A stretch of 64,000 nt of DNA, from NCBI GenBank assembly GCA_030998225.1, contig JAPYXD010000045.1, positions 1,426,001 through 1,490,000 of the forward strand, in the 5' to 3' direction. Positions 42,891-54,125 of the stretch are shown here, in pieces (the stretch's first letter is position 1; every line of letters begins with the position of its first letter). The stretch is from Diplolepis rosae (taxonomy: Eukaryota; Arthropoda; Insecta; Hymenoptera; Diplolepididae). Position numbers and translations under genes: made by a program. The notes under the pieces were generated by a model that saw only the letters and a program-made list of their open reading frames with translations, was not told where the DNA came from and searched no databases.

Positions 42891-43705
42891 TCTAGCGCGT
42901 AAACGTAGACGAGCATTGAGGATTGAGCGTGTAGATGTTGTAGACAGAGCTTCATGGTCAGCCTTGTTTGTGTGTATGAGAGAAATAAAAAAGGTAGATA
43001 TGTCAACGTGAGGTCCTCATGGTGAAGTTGTTATAAGAAAGAAAGTTATTTTATGTGCCTCCATCGCTTAAACTCGTGTTTTCGCTACAGTTAAGAGTAT
43101 CGCAATTTTGTGTATTGCGCTACAGGGGAATGAAATGTAAAAATTGAACTGCGCATGTGCCTATAGCCATACAGCGGAGCTCAATCTTCTTATTCTTCTT
43201 CTTCGTACAGCGTTAGCACCCTACTGAAAAAGCCTTGTACATTTGAACTGCGCATGCTCTATTACAACACGCTACTACTACACAAGATCGACAAAATCAA
43301 AATGGCCGGGACGTCGCGAAATATTAAGTGTAATGACTAGCGCCGCAAGCAACTACAATACTAGATTAGATTCGAGTGTACGCATAAAAACTCGTATACG
43401 CACCGAAGTCACATAAAATAGAATACGTGCCAATGCACACAATTCGGGAAATTACGAGACTCGCGACAATGCTCTCAGGACTGATAGTACCTTGGCTTTA
43501 ATCTCCTGCGAGCATTGTCGTTCGTCGCGCAATAACCCTCATTGTGCGCCTAGGCACGTAATATACTATTATATTATGAACGTTTTGATATCAAAGTAAG
43601 AATACGTTGTGTTTATATTGTGTACTACAAGCGAATAAAACTTATGTATTTTAAGAAGAAGATTCTGTGTCTTATGAATATTATTGCACGCACCTACCAC
43701 TCACA
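42891..43705 (+). repeat. 5' LTR of copia
   Basis: Matches the 3' LTR from TCTAGCGCGTAAACGTAGAC (3' LTR starts TGTAGCGCG) to ATTGCACGCACCTACCACTCACA. The TG start is mutated to TC. Interrupted by a MITE at 43051-43573; the rest is about 290 bases. Confidence 0.85.
43051..43573 (-). mobile_element. GTGCCT-ended MITE, copy 3, in the copia 5' LTR
   Basis: Reverse-orientation copy of the elements at 26215 and 36313, starting with TTATGTGCCTCCATCGC and ending TAGGCACGTAATATA. The 3' LTR lacks it at the homologous point (GAAAGTTATTTTAT then GAACNTTTTGATATC), which proves insertion. Contains the two CATGCGCA-type motifs, inverted, at about 43149 and 43249. Confidence 0.85.
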
Positions 43706-43708
43706 AGA

Positions 43709-43723
43709 GGTTATGGGCCCAGT
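43709..43723 (+). other. Primer binding site, tRNA-iMet type
   Basis: GGTTATGGGCCCAGT starts three bases after the LTR. This is the familiar copia primer site, complementary to an internal part of initiator tRNA-Met. Confidence 0.85.
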
Positions 43724-43753
43724 GAAAATTGAAAAGAAAAAAGAGGAAGTAAA

Positions 43754-44653
43754 ATGGCAAGTGTGACTCAACGGAAAACTAAGTATAATATTAAACCGTT
43801 GAATGGAAATAATTATCACAATTGGAAGTTTAGGATAAGTATGATATTAGCGGAGAATGCGTGTAAAGAAAAAAGTCGAAAAAGAAACGAATGTAGCGAC
43901 TTTAGGTGATGACGCAAAAAAAGGCAGCTCACGAGAAAGATGATAACAAAGCAGTCTTTAATTGTACAGTGCATTGATGATTCACAACTGGAATGGTTGC
44001 GCGATAAAAATTCAGCGTATGAGACGTGGAAAGCATTAGCAGATAGGTATGAAAAGAAAAGTTTGTCAGATCAAATACACTTAAAAAGAAAAATATTATC
44101 AATGAAAATGAATGAAGAAGAAAATTTAGAAAAACATATTTTGTAATACGAGGACCTACTAAGGAAATTGTAAGCAACAGGTGCTGAAGTTAAAGATGAT
44201 GATAAAATATGTAATTTGTTGATCAGTTTACCAAAATCGTATGACACAGTGATTGCCATTTTAGAGAATAAAAAGGACATTAAGTATACAGAAGTGAAAA
44301 GTAAACTTTTGTTTGAGTTCAATAAAAGAAAAGTCACAAATAAAGAACGTAAATTGTGTCCACAAAATCAAACAGCTTTTATGGCACAAAAATGTTTAAC
44401 TTGTGGTGATTCTAGACATCTTCAGAAAGATTGTCCGAAAAATTATCAAAGACAAATCAGAGGATCATTGAGAGGTCAATTCAATCAAATGAGGTTAAAT
44501 CCGACTAGCCAAGAAAAAGGTAATTTCAACTATGCCCAAAATGGTTCAAAATATTCCACAGGACAGTATAACCAAAGCAGAGGACATTACATATGGAGGA
44601 CATTTTCACCGAAACTACTTGAACGTATTACCACTAACCCGGATTCCTCTTAA
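43754..44653 (+). pseudogene. copia gag, frameshifted
   Basis: Starts MASVTQRKTKYNIKPLNGNN with the YHNWKFRISMIL motif of copia gag. It frameshifts near 43866, then continues in other frames: LIVQCIDDSQLEWLRDKNSA, TWKALADRYEKKSLSDQIHL, a stop at 44144-44146, then LISLPKSYDTVIAILENKK and a zinc knuckle CLTCGDSRHLQKDC (C-x2-C-x4-H-x4-C). The last part is Gln/Asn/Arg-rich and ends at 44653. Particle and RNA-packaging role is inferred from the family. Confidence 0.85.
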
Positions 44654-44921
44654 CGTCCAAACAAAATTTTTTATGAAGTTAACAATAAGTCTGAAGGTAA
44701 ATTGAATTTTTTGATAGATTCGGGTTGTAAAGATCATATGATTAGCGATAAATCTTATTTTACTGATATAATAATGTTAGAAAATCCGTTAAAAATTGCT
44801 ATTGTCGAAGATAATAATTTCATGTTAGCAGTTGGCGTAGGTAATATTGATGCGTATTCGATTATAAATAATAAAAGAGAACAATATACTTTGAAAAATG
44901 TTCTTTATGTACCAGGTTTAA

Positions 44922-45918
44922 GGGAGTTACTCACCTACCTGCCTAGTCAAAACAGGGTTTAAACACGCAGGTTGACTACAGTAGTACTTGATCTGGCAAC
45001 GTCGCATCTTGTTTGTTCGTGTGCGCACGGGTGTACAGTCGCACATATGGTCACGACAGTACCTAAGAAATATTTCCCAGACATGAAATTATACAATGAA
45101 TTAAAAACCTGCACATTCGTCCAAATGAGGAAAAAAATGATTGCCTCTGACATCACGGTAGCTATGGTTATCGATGCATACAAAGAATATGGTTTTGATG
45201 CATTATCTCGTTTGTTTGGTGCTGATAGAAACGGGAAAATTCGTGTGACAAATAATAAGAAGGTTAAAAATAAAATCTGTGATTATCTGAAAACAAAATA
45301 CAAATTTACTTTAGTTTATTTGGTATATATTCATTGTATATGTATCAAATATTCTATATAATAATTAATGAACGATTGTGATGATAATAGATATGTATTG
45401 AAAAATTGTTATATTGATTCAAGACTGTGAAAATAAGACAAATTTAGTATGGCATTGAGAAAGATTTTACGTACTACGTATTATGATATGTATGTAAATA
45501 AAGTTGTTTGTATGTACTTAATTCGTTTATTTATCATACGAATAATTAATATGTTATATTTCATTTATGAAAAACATGATTTTCATAACTAATTTTAATC
45601 ACCAGTTGGTATGAGCTGCTGAACAGATATAACGCATACATTTCAAATTTCGCGCACATAACCTTCGAATGCGACGTTGCCACATACCTAACCAAAGACC
45701 AAAATCACAACAATTTCCAATCTTCATCGTATTTGTTATTACTTTTAGAACCCACCTTTGAATGTTATTAAAGCTGATAACTATTCTTGAACATCTTATC
45801 TTTCTACTGTTCAAATCCCGTTATGATCTGTTCGTCAGTTGAAAAGATATCAATGATAATACACGATAAATTCCGCGATTTTTCATAATTCGTTAATTCT
45901 TCATCCTGAGTAACTGCC
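44922..45918. mobile_element. piggyBac-type element (TTAA target), non-autonomous
   Basis: Flanked by TTAA at 44918-44921 and 45919-45922, with short inverted ends GGGAGTTACTCA and GGCAGTTACTCA. Removing it and one TTAA restores the copia frame. 997 bases. No piggyBac transposase motifs; it contains one unexplained ORF (44972-45361) and a CpG-rich left end. Confidence 0.82.
44972..45361 (+). CDS. ORF inside the piggyBac-like element, unknown
   Basis: 129 residues. The first 30 (CSCAHGCTVAHMVTT) come from GC-rich element end sequence. From residue 33 the composition is protein-like: KYFPDMKLYNELKTCTFVQM, ITVAMVIDAYKEYGFDALSR, then a Lys-rich KVKNKICDYLKTKYKF. No family recognised. It could be a captured exon, a fragment of transposase, or chance. 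Nothing in the copia element depends on it. Confidence 0.4.
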   Translation: MTTVVLDLATSHLVCSCAHGCTVAHMVTTVPKKYFPDMKLYNELKTCTFVQMRKKMIASDITVAMVIDAYKEYGFDALSRLFGADRNGKIRVTNNKKVKNKICDYLKTKYKFTLVYLVYIHCICIKYSI

Positions 45919-46151
45919 TTAAGAAGAAATTTTCTTTCAGTAAAGAAATTAGATATTGAGAATATATCAGTAATTTTTGAAAATGGATGTGTGAAATTAT
46001 TGTCTAATGAGTACGGTTTGATAATGTCTGGGAAAATGAATAGTTTATATGAGATATCATTTTTTGTATCAAAGCCAGAATGTTTAAATATTGAAAATGT
46101 TGATAATAGACAGTGTGTCCCAAAAATAACTGAACTTTATATTTAAATCAT

Positions 46152-46443
46152 ATAGGCAAATGGTATGGTTTACATATTAGAATAAACTCGGTTGACGCCA
46201 TAAATTCAAAACTGAGTTGCCTAATCCAGAATTTAAACACCAGTTCAACTTAACAAGGTGTACTTTATTTATAAAAAAGCATTGCACGCTCTCCTGTCAA
46301 TCGTGTGCTCGATGGACGAAGGAGGGGACGACAAGACAGATAGAATACCTGAGATCGTAAACGTATGAAGTACACAACATAGAGTGGAAAACCCACTTGT
46401 ACAAATATACGTGACATTAAGTGAGTTAAATTAAATCCCTACA
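46152..46443 (-). repeat. 3' LTR of the minus-strand gypsy
   Basis: 292 bases. The minus strand starts TGTAGGGATTTAATTTAAC next to the polypurine tract. AATAAA is present (46264-46269 on the complementary strand). The outer end does not finish in the usual CA, so the true LTR end may have been altered. Confidence 0.7.
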
Positions 46444-46460
46444 GGTACTCCCCCCGAGTG
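46444..46460 (-). other. Polypurine tract
   Basis: Minus strand CACTCGGGGGGAGTACC directly before the LTR start, the expected plus-strand DNA primer position. Confidence 0.7.
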
Positions 46461-47227
46461 TTTAACGAAATAATAAGAAGACGTAGTTTACAGCTTTTAC
46501 GAGTTAAATAATTAGCTAATTGAGATCACATGAAATTACCTCTGAACACTGACAATCTCAACCCCTTCAGAAGTTTGGGGATCAGATGTTCTGATTTCTG
46601 AAGGAAAAGAGACGAACACGACACGGAAAATAATTCCAATCACAGACGGACATTTAAAGATAATATAACGCACATGAAACATTAGTTTGATTAGTAATTA
46701 ATTTGAAATGATGAGAAAAGTACAAAGATATTATAATCTACGCATCCTCGACATTACATTGACGATTCGTCAATAAACATGTGTAGACAAAATAAAATAA
46801 TAAGTTCGAGGTATATTTACATAAGTGGTTGCGCAACCATTAATAGTTCAAATATACTTTTACTAGGAAACAAAATATATTTACATTTAGTATCAAAAGG
46901 TACGTGTCAACAGCTTGAAAGAAAAAAGAAAAAAAATCGTTAATGTGTCAACGAAGATTTCGAATATAAATCAAATATGACGGAATGTAAAAAGTTCATT
47001 TAGGAAATTTTCGACTGTATATAAAAATACATAAGAAGGTTTAAATAAACGCAACGCGCTTCGTTGACAAAAGAGTGTAAACAAGCTGGGGTATATATTT
47101 AATATTACATGACCAGTATGTTAGAGACTAGATAAATGATCAGTACTTTAAGTTTAAGTTGGTGAGAAAACAATCGTTGTTATAAATAAAATCTACAGTA
47201 TGTCACATACGCATTTTAGGCGATATC

Positions 47228-48304
47228 TTAAATTTTAAAAGTGACTTTTTTTCTACCGTAAGTTTTTAACGCAAGAGTTACGCTGGATACGTTAGATGAA
47301 CTGTCATTATCTGATAAAATGCTCTCGACATCCTCGCGTGCGAAAAATGCTGGCTTGATGTTTTCAATTGACACCTGACGTGAAGTGCCATTAACATCAA
47401 TCTCGTAAACGCGTTCAGATGTTCGAGTCAGAACTTTATGCGGACCAGAATAAGGCCGTTCGAGAGACTTCTTGGCATAATTACGAAGAAAAACGTGTGT
47501 GCAAGAAGCTAAATCTTTGAACAAGAAAGGTTTACGTTTGTATTTGTGACCGATGGGAACAGGTTTGATCTTGCGCATATGCTCGCGAAATTCCTCGAGA
47601 AACATATGCGGATTCGGAACGAAATCGTCAGGCAGGATGAACTCCCCGGGGATGCGAAGCGTAGCGCCGAAAACGAACTCGGCCAGCGATGAACCGATGT
47701 CCAAAACTTTAGACCTAAGTCCAAGGAGAACAGTGGAGAGAGTTCTGGACCATTCCCTATCTGGATGGCACATTATTGCCGCTTCAAGTGTCCTGTGCCA
47801 ACGCTCAATCATGCCATTCGCGGCAGGATGGTAAGCCGTCGTGCGAACCCGGTGACAACCAATGAGTTTAAATAAGGCTCTGCAAAGCTGCGATTCAAAT
47901 TGGCTGCCCTAGTCAGTATTCAGGGTTTCCGGAGTACCGTATCGAGAAATCCACTGGTCAACGAATGCTCGACAAACCGTAAGAGCCTCTATGTTCTGAA
48001 TCGGAACCGCTTCAGGCAAGCGCGAAAAACGATCAATCATCGTTATACAGTATTGGTAACCGTTGCTTAACGGTAAAGGACCGATGATATCCATGTGAAC
48101 GTGTCGAAGTCGACCGCCTGGAACCCTGAAACTAGCAGGTAGTAATCGGTTGTAGCGGAAAACTTTGGACTGCTGACAAGCCGTGCACTGCTTGAACCAT
48201 TCCGAAACGTTTCGGCGCATCGAAGGCCAGACGTAGCGCTTTGCAATAACTCGCTCGGTTATTTTAGCATTTGGATGCGCTGGGTTATGAAAAAGGTGGA
48301 ACAC
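47228..48304 (-). pseudogene. gypsy integrase (minus strand), nearly complete
   Basis: The zinc domain HLFHNPAHPNAKITERVIAK with CTACQQSK (HHCC-type) is at the start. The core has HMDIIGPLPLSNGYQYCITM (first Asp), then GTPETLNTD followed by a TAG in place of a Gln codon, GSQFES, and YHPAANGMIERWHRTLEAA (Glu). The C-terminal domain includes YKRKPFLFKDLASCTHVFLR, RPYSGPHKVLTRTSERVYEI and GTSRQVSIENIKPAF. All three acidic residues are present and only one stop is seen in the core (near 47909), so this is the best preserved integrase in the window. Confidence 0.88.
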
Positions 48305-48549
48305 ACATTTTCGCAGTTCAGATGGAATGTACAGGCGAAGAGTTTCGCCTAAAAGGTCACAATAGATTGATGATTTGCCAGAATCCTATTGGATTTTCTT
48401 GAAGTTTAACGAACATTTCGGGTCCTTAAGGAGATTTTTGAGTTCCTCATCAGTGTTCTGAATTTCAGCGAGTTCAACAATGCTAAATTCGGTAGGAATG
48501 GTGATGGTTTCTACTCGAGACAAGGAATCAGCAACAAGATTGTCGGTAC

Positions 48550-50121
48550 CTGGAAGATGTTCGATTTGAGTTTTATATTGAGAAATGTACGATAACTGTC
48601 GTTATTGTCGTTGCGAAGACTTTTCAGAACGTTGATTAAACGGGAAAATCAAAGGTTTATGATCAGTGACAATTTTGAAGATTTATCCTTCCAGAAAAAA
48701 CTTGAAGTAACGAATAGCTACAAAAACAGATGTCGACTCACGATCATAAGCGCTATAATTTAATTGAGATGGAGAAAACTTTCTTGAAAAGAAGGCGAGA
48801 GGTTTCCAAATACCATCAAATCGTTTTTTGAGTGAAGCTCCCATGCCGATATTAGACGCATCCGTGACAAGGCGGGTTTCGGCGTTGTGAGAAGGATGGG
48901 CAAAAAGAGTCACGTTGGCCAGGTCTTGTTTGGCCTGGATAAACGCATCATCCGCCTCAGGAGTCCAGTTAATGACCCTTTTGTTGTTTTTTTAGAATCA
49001 CCTAAGTATTTATTAAGAGGCGCCTGTTTTTCGGCGGCGTGAGGTAAACAACGACGATAAAAATTTATCATGCCCAAAAATCTACGAAGTTCGGCTATGG
49101 TTTTAGGCTTGGTAAAGTTGGTAATAGCCTAAAATTTTTCAGGAGTAGGGGAACTACCATCGCGGTTAATACGATATCCAAGAAACTCCAATTCTGACTG
49201 ACCGAACAGACATTTTCCGACGTTAATGCGAAAAGAGTATTTCTTAAGCCGATTAAAAACTAGCTTTAGGTGTAACTCATGCTCTTTAGGACTTGAAGAG
49301 GCAATGAGGATATCATCGATATACGCAAACAAGAAATCCAGGTCTCCAACGGCATGGTGGATGTACCTGTGAAAAGTTTGACCCGCGTTCCGCAAACCGA
49401 AAGTCATAGACGTATATTCAAATAACCCAAAAGGTGTGATGAATGCGGTTTTTGGAACATCTTCGGGAGCGACAGGTATCTGATGATAAGCGATGTGCAC
49501 GTCTAGTTTTGAAAATACCTCTTTACCGCGAAGAATGGCAGAAAAGTCATGCAAATGAGGCACTTGGTACCTATCAGGGACGGTGACGGCATTCAGTCTA
49601 CGATAGTCGCCGCAAACACGCCATTCATTGTTCTTCTTACGGACCATATGGATAGGTGTAGCCCAGGGACTGCTGGAAGGTCTGCAAATGTTAGCCTCGA
49701 TAAGCTGTTTAAAAATGCTTTTTGCCGCGGAAAGCTTGTCAGGAGGCAATCGCCTTGCCCGAGAAGCTATTGGAGGTCCCTTGGTAACGGTGTGATGATA
49801 AACCTTGTCAGTAGGAGCCTGGCGAGGACCCTGAGATAGAGAAACAAGTTCAGGGTATTGAGCAGAACGTTCAACCACACTAACTCCAAAAATAGAAGTA
49901 TTTCTGACAAACCCTTTGACACTACGACCTGTTGTGGAGTCCAAAAGTCGTGTCTCGTGAAGAATCGGAACAAGGTGAAAATGAGCCAACAAGTCCGCTC
50001 CAATAATTGGATAAGGAATTGCATACATATGTGAGCTATATTTTACAAATAAAACCGAGAAGTGTCTCGATAAGGCCAATATTAATAATTCTTTGGTGTA
50101 ATTAATAAAAGAAAACGACAA
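48550..50121 (-). pseudogene. gypsy protease end, reverse transcriptase and RNase H (minus)
   Basis: From 50121 down: protease C-terminus ([20 protein letters not shown]), RT with [65 protein letters not shown] and the catalytic [10 protein letters not shown] box intact. After a stop near 49130: ELRRFLGMINFYRR, then RNase H (VTDASNIGMGASLKKRFDGI, KPLAFFSRKFSPSQLNYSAY). A frameshift or stop near 48683, then TDHKPLIFPF and HLPGTDNLVADSLSR. The enzyme core is whole but the N-terminal protease with its active site is missing. Confidence 0.88.
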
Positions 50122-50678
50122 CTTTCAACGGCGAAAAAGTCGAGAGCAATTATCAAATCCGGAATTAAATATTTTCTAAAAATTGCTGCACAAAAATGCA
50201 TGAATGGTTACATTTGAATGATAAATCACATAAAAAAAATTATTGTAAGTAAATGTAAATTATTTATAAATAATATTCACATGGATGTAAGTTTTCGAAA
50301 ATATAAATAAGAAAATTGTATAAGCACCGACCGCAGTAATGACATTCAGAAAACAAACAGTCCAATAAAACAAAACAACTATGGGTTGCGTGCTTTCCGA
50401 ATGCCACAACAATTTACATATCACTTATTATAAAATACGTTTGAAGTTAAAAATTTAAACACGACACTCGGGGTAAATCGTTAACAAACATAGATGCGTA
50501 CAATAATCAATTGAATCATACATAACACACAATACTTGACTACTAAAAATTCCAATGAATAATATTTCAAATATTTTTAAGAAACTACACATAACTTATT
50601 TTATGATATAAAAATGACAGTATTTAATAAATTTATCAATGTAAATTATAATATTTATATAATAAAATATAATTAATA

Positions 50679-52060
50679 TTTCTTTCCTTGATATTTCCAA
50701 AAACATTCACTTAAAATGAATATCTAAACATTTTATTTTAAATTTTAGGTTGATTTAAAGACTCAAAAGATGATTTCCTATTAAAATTCAAACTCAATAA
50801 ATTTTCAAAGTTTCAAAACAAAATATCAAGTTCAATATTTTTTAGCTGTGCAAATCAAATAGTTCAATTAGAAAATTATGTAGAGAATATTATATATTAA
50901 GGAATGGTAAAATATGATATTGAAGTTTAAAAAATAAAATATTAAAATACTTAAGTAATACATAAATTATATCTAATTATACTCTCGAAATTATACAATA
51001 GAGTTTCTTCTTTGGTATGAGGCAACATTGAAAAAAATTTCATTCAAATAAAATACTCAGAAAACTTTTTAAAATACGTAATATTATTCACATATGAATT
51101 TTATTATAAAACTGTGAATAAAAGGTTTCAGTATTCAAAAAACCAAAATCACATCTAAATTTGCATACGAAATTACACTTTACGATTTCTCTTATATAAA
51201 ATAAGAATATAAAATATTTATTTCAAATAAAATAGTTTTGAAAAATATTTTGTAGTACGTGAATCAACTATATCAATTAAAAAATTAAATGGAAAATTGA
51301 TTTCAAATTAATTAGGAGCAGTCGACCAGCAATCGAAAGACCTGGGCTCAAATTCCAGCGCAGTCGAAAGCGTCTTTTTTCCCACAGAAAGATTTACAAA
51401 TTCTTTAATATTTAAATGGAAAATATTTTTTTTTTTTTAAATAAGAAATTAAGGTTAAAAATCTACATTCCTAATTACATGGTGATAGTAGATGAAAATT
51501 CTATACGATGTTGTTGTTAATAATTGGCTTTAGGGTCCAGAAATGATAACTCAGGAAGTCACATACTTTTAAACATTCCAAATCTAATCGGAGACCTCAT
51601 CAGTGATCTTTATTTCTAATATTTTAAAACAGTGGATAAAATATTGCACATATGTTCCCTATTTTGGAATAAACTTAAAAATGTAAAATATCGTGAGAAA
51701 ATTTACCTAAAATTGTACAGAAAACATTGGTAAATTATCGAAAAACTTCCTTAGGAATAAAAATAAATTTCTAGCACATAACTCTGATGTAAATCAACTA
51801 AAAAGTTGATTTACTTCAATATCATATTTTACCATTCCTTAATATATAATATTCTCTACATAATTTTCTAATTGAACTATTTGATTTGCACAGCTAAAAA
51901 ATATTGAACTTGATATTTTGTTTTGAAACTTTGAAAATTTATTGAGTTTGAATTTTAATAGGAAATCATCTTTTGAGTCTTTAAATCAACCTAAAATTTA
52001 AAATAAAATGTTTAGATATTCATTTTAAGTGAATGTTTTTGGAAATATCAAGGAAAGAAA
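50679..52060. repeat. Perfect 248-base inverted repeat with 886-base spacer
   Basis: 50679-50926 and 51813-52060 are reverse complements without a difference that I can find. They begin TTTCTTTCCTTGATATTTCC outward and end TATGATATTGAAGT inward. The spacer is AT-rich, holds a tRNA-derived repeat (51300-51420) and ends with a small palindrome (AAATCAACTAAAAAGTTGATTT, 51791-51812). No ORF. It occupies the place where gag and the protease start of the gypsy should be. Confidence 0.88.
51300..51420 (+). repeat. tRNA-derived repeat, second copy
   Basis: Related to 4555-4700 in opposite orientation: GCAGTCGACCAGCAATCGAAAGACCTGGGCTCAAATTCC, shown here in part, with a B-box-like stretch GGGCTCAAATTCCAGC, then GAAAGCGTC, T-run and AGAAAGATTT. 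It joins TTCAAATTAATTAGG at its left, as in the first copy's neighbour. Confidence 0.5.
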
Positions 52061-52312
52061 GGTAATATCCTAAATGATAAATTTGGTGATTTTAAATTTG
52101 TCGTCTGCTTCGCGCCACTTTGACACGAAGTCGACAGAAACATAATTTTCGATCTTGGCTCAACAGACGAAAGCGTGAAATCGAAGCGAGGAAGTGGGGG
52201 ACACACCGACACGGCGCGCTTGATTGTGTATGCTCCCACATGGGAGCGTGGTGGGGGCCGCCAGCTCCCACGATCTGGGATCACTGGTTTGGTCTCCTTA
52301 TTATTCCTTCGT

Positions 52313-52421
52313 GACAGATAGAATACCTGAGATCGTAAACGTATGAAGTACACAACATAGAGTGGAAAACCCACCTGTACAAATATACGTGACATTAAGT
52401 AAGTTAAAGTCAATCCCTACA
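52313..52421 (-). repeat. 5' LTR remnant of the minus-strand gypsy
   Basis: 109 bases matching 46335-46443 with a few differences. The match stops abruptly at GACAGATAG. The adjoining 52061-52312, which is GC-rich, has no counterpart in the other LTR, and no primer site is recognised there. Confidence 0.75.
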
Positions 52422-52581
52422 ATCATACAACATGCAGCGCCATCTATTAAAAATTTGCAGCATTAAAAAGATACATTAATCCTCTTCCAAACGCACCTAA
52501 ATTCATGTAAATCGGATGACAGATGTGAAAGTTACAGCCATTTCAATAAAAGAAAAAGTGTGCTAATGTTACAAAACAAAA

Positions 52582-53233
52582 ATGGAACAAAGACAAATAT
52601 AAAATTTTGTGTTAAACTTGAAAAAAATTCGCTGAAACATACGAATTGATGAAAAAACTTTATGGTGATGATTGTATGAGTCGTACTCAAGTTTATACGT
52701 GGTTTACACGATTTAAAAATGGCCGTGACGATTTAAATGATGATCCAAGACCAGGACGACCAGAAGCATCAAATCTTGCTGAGTTAGTGGAAAAAATACG
52801 TGAAATAATCGCTATCGATGCAAATTTCACTGTGAGAATGCTGGTAGAAGAACTAAATTTATCTTACTGTGCAGTCTACACAGTATTAACTGAAGATTTG
52901 GGTAAAAGAAAGGTCTTTGCACGGTTTGATCCACATCAGTTAAATGCACCACCTCACAAGACCAAAAAATTCAACGAATTTTTGATGAAAAAACAGATTT
53001 GTGTCATGCACTACCCTCCGTATTCGCCTGATCTATCACTGTGAGACTATTTTCTGTTCCCAAAACTAAAAACTGCAATGAAAGGAGATTTTTACGATGA
53101 CGTTCCAACCATTCAATCAGCTGTGACACAGGTGCTAAAGAACATCCCAAAAACCGAGTTTAAAAAGTCTCTGGATAAATTGCTTGATCGTTCCAAACGT
53201 TGTATTGAGTCTAATGGAACCTATTTTGAATAA
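52582..53233 (+). pseudogene. mariner transposase relic (element split by gypsy)
   Basis: After an early frameshift the N-terminal DNA-binding region reads ETYELMKKLYGDDCMSRTQV and WFTRFKNGRDDLNDDPRPGR, then ANFTVRMLVEELNLSYCAVY. The frame then jumps from RFDPHQLNAPPHKTKKFNEF to VMHYPPYSPDLSL with a stop exactly where the third Asp motif should be. After it DYFLFPKLKTAMKGDF and CIESNGTYFE close the protein. The blocks around the first and second Asp are deleted. Confidence 0.85.
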
Positions 53234-53284
53234 ATAATAACTTTCAAAGATAATATAATGTGTGTCTTATTCTATATCCAAAAA

Positions 53285-54125
53285 GTAACTTAAAGATTTT
53301 GATAAAAAATAATTTAGTAGAAGGTTTAGAGAAAAATATTAAAATAAATAACGTGCCATTTTGTGAACGGAAAAATGTCAAAATTGATTTTTGGAGAAAG
53401 AGCAAAATCAAAAACAATTTTAGAAATTATACACTCAGATGTATGTGGTCCAATGGCTCAAACGACTTATGATGATTATTCTCATTTTGTAACTTTTATC
53501 GATGACTATTCTAATTTCACTATGGTATATTTATTAAAACATAAGAGTGAAGTTTTTGAAAAATTTAAAGAGTATTTTAATATGGTGTAATCAAAATTTA
53601 ATATCAGAATTTCTAAATTTAGATGTGGCGGTGGGGGTGAATATATTTCAAATAGTTTAAAACAGTTTTGCGGTGATAAGGGAATATTTATAGATTATAC
53701 TGTGCCTTATAACCCTCAACAAAACGGGAAGGCAGAACGTATGAATCGCAGTTTGGTAGAAAAAGCACGAGCAGCGATTAATGATTCAGGAGTTCCTAAA
53801 TATTTTTGGGGTGAAGCAATAAGAGTTTCAAATTATTTGATAAATAGGTCGCCAAGTAGAAATCTAGATGTTACGTCAGCATAAATATGGTACGAAAAGA
53901 AATCAAATGTCTTGTTCCAAAGCAGTTCAGAGATAAGTTTGATGGGAAAACTGATAAATGTATAATGATTGGATATGCGCAAACAGGATATAGGTTATGG
54001 AATTTAGAAAGAAATAAAGTAATTGTACCGCGAGATGTTCAATTTGATGAAAATAGCCTTTATTTTAAAAGAAATTATATAACTGTAGAAAGAGAAATAG
54101 AAGTTGAGGAAAGCAATGATAAAAA
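53285..54125 (+). pseudogene. copia integrase
   Basis: The N-terminal zinc domain is partly lost. Visible: LKILIKNNLVEGLEKNIKIN, then IIHSDVCGPMAQTTYDDYSH (first Asp) and FVTFIDDYSNFTMVYLLKHK. A TAA at 53588-53590 follows. In the next part the second catalytic Asp is lost (RCGGGGEYIS in place of the RxDxGGEY motif). The Glu is present (PQQNGKAERMNRSLVEKARA). It ends in the C-terminal region (VLFQSSSEI-like in a shifted frame, then CIMIGYAQTGYRLWNLERNK). The copia frame then runs into a MITE at 54126. Confidence 0.85.

Larger units (their letters stand above)
44690..46108 (+). pseudogene. copia protease and linker, split by a piggyBac-like element
   Basis: Protease active site FLIDSGCKDHMISDKSYF, then LKNVLYVPGL at 44917. 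After the inserted element the frame resumes cleanly with RRNFLSVKKLDIENISVIFE and LYEISFFVSKPECLNIENVD, the linker between protease and integrase. It is then cut by a mariner at 46109. Apart from insertions this part has few lesions. Confidence 0.85.
46152..52421 (-). mobile_element. Ty3/gypsy element on the minus strand, inside mariner
   Basis: Minus-strand LTR element: LTRs at 46152-46443 and 52313-52421 share 109 bases (46335-46443 against 52313-52421), starting TGTAGGGATT on the minus strand. The polypurine tract lies next to the left LTR. ATCAT on both sides (46147-46151, 52422-52426) is the target duplication. pol occupies 47228-50121. gag and the protease N-terminus are missing, replaced by AT-rich DNA with a perfect inverted repeat. 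Confidence 0.88.
46109..53279 (+). mobile_element. mariner in copia, itself split by a gypsy element
   Basis: The left end GACAGTGTGTCCCAAAAATA follows TA (46107-46108). The left fragment ends at ATCAT (46151) and continues after the gypsy at ATCAT ACAACATG (52422), a 5-base duplication. The transposase relic is at 52582-53233. The right inverted end is not clear; ATGTGTGTCTTATT near 53260 may be its remnant, so the right boundary is approximate. Confidence 0.8.

Noticed and set aside
49549..49839. Plus-strand frame in the minus-strand gypsy RT
   Set aside because: Antisense of a confident RT frame.
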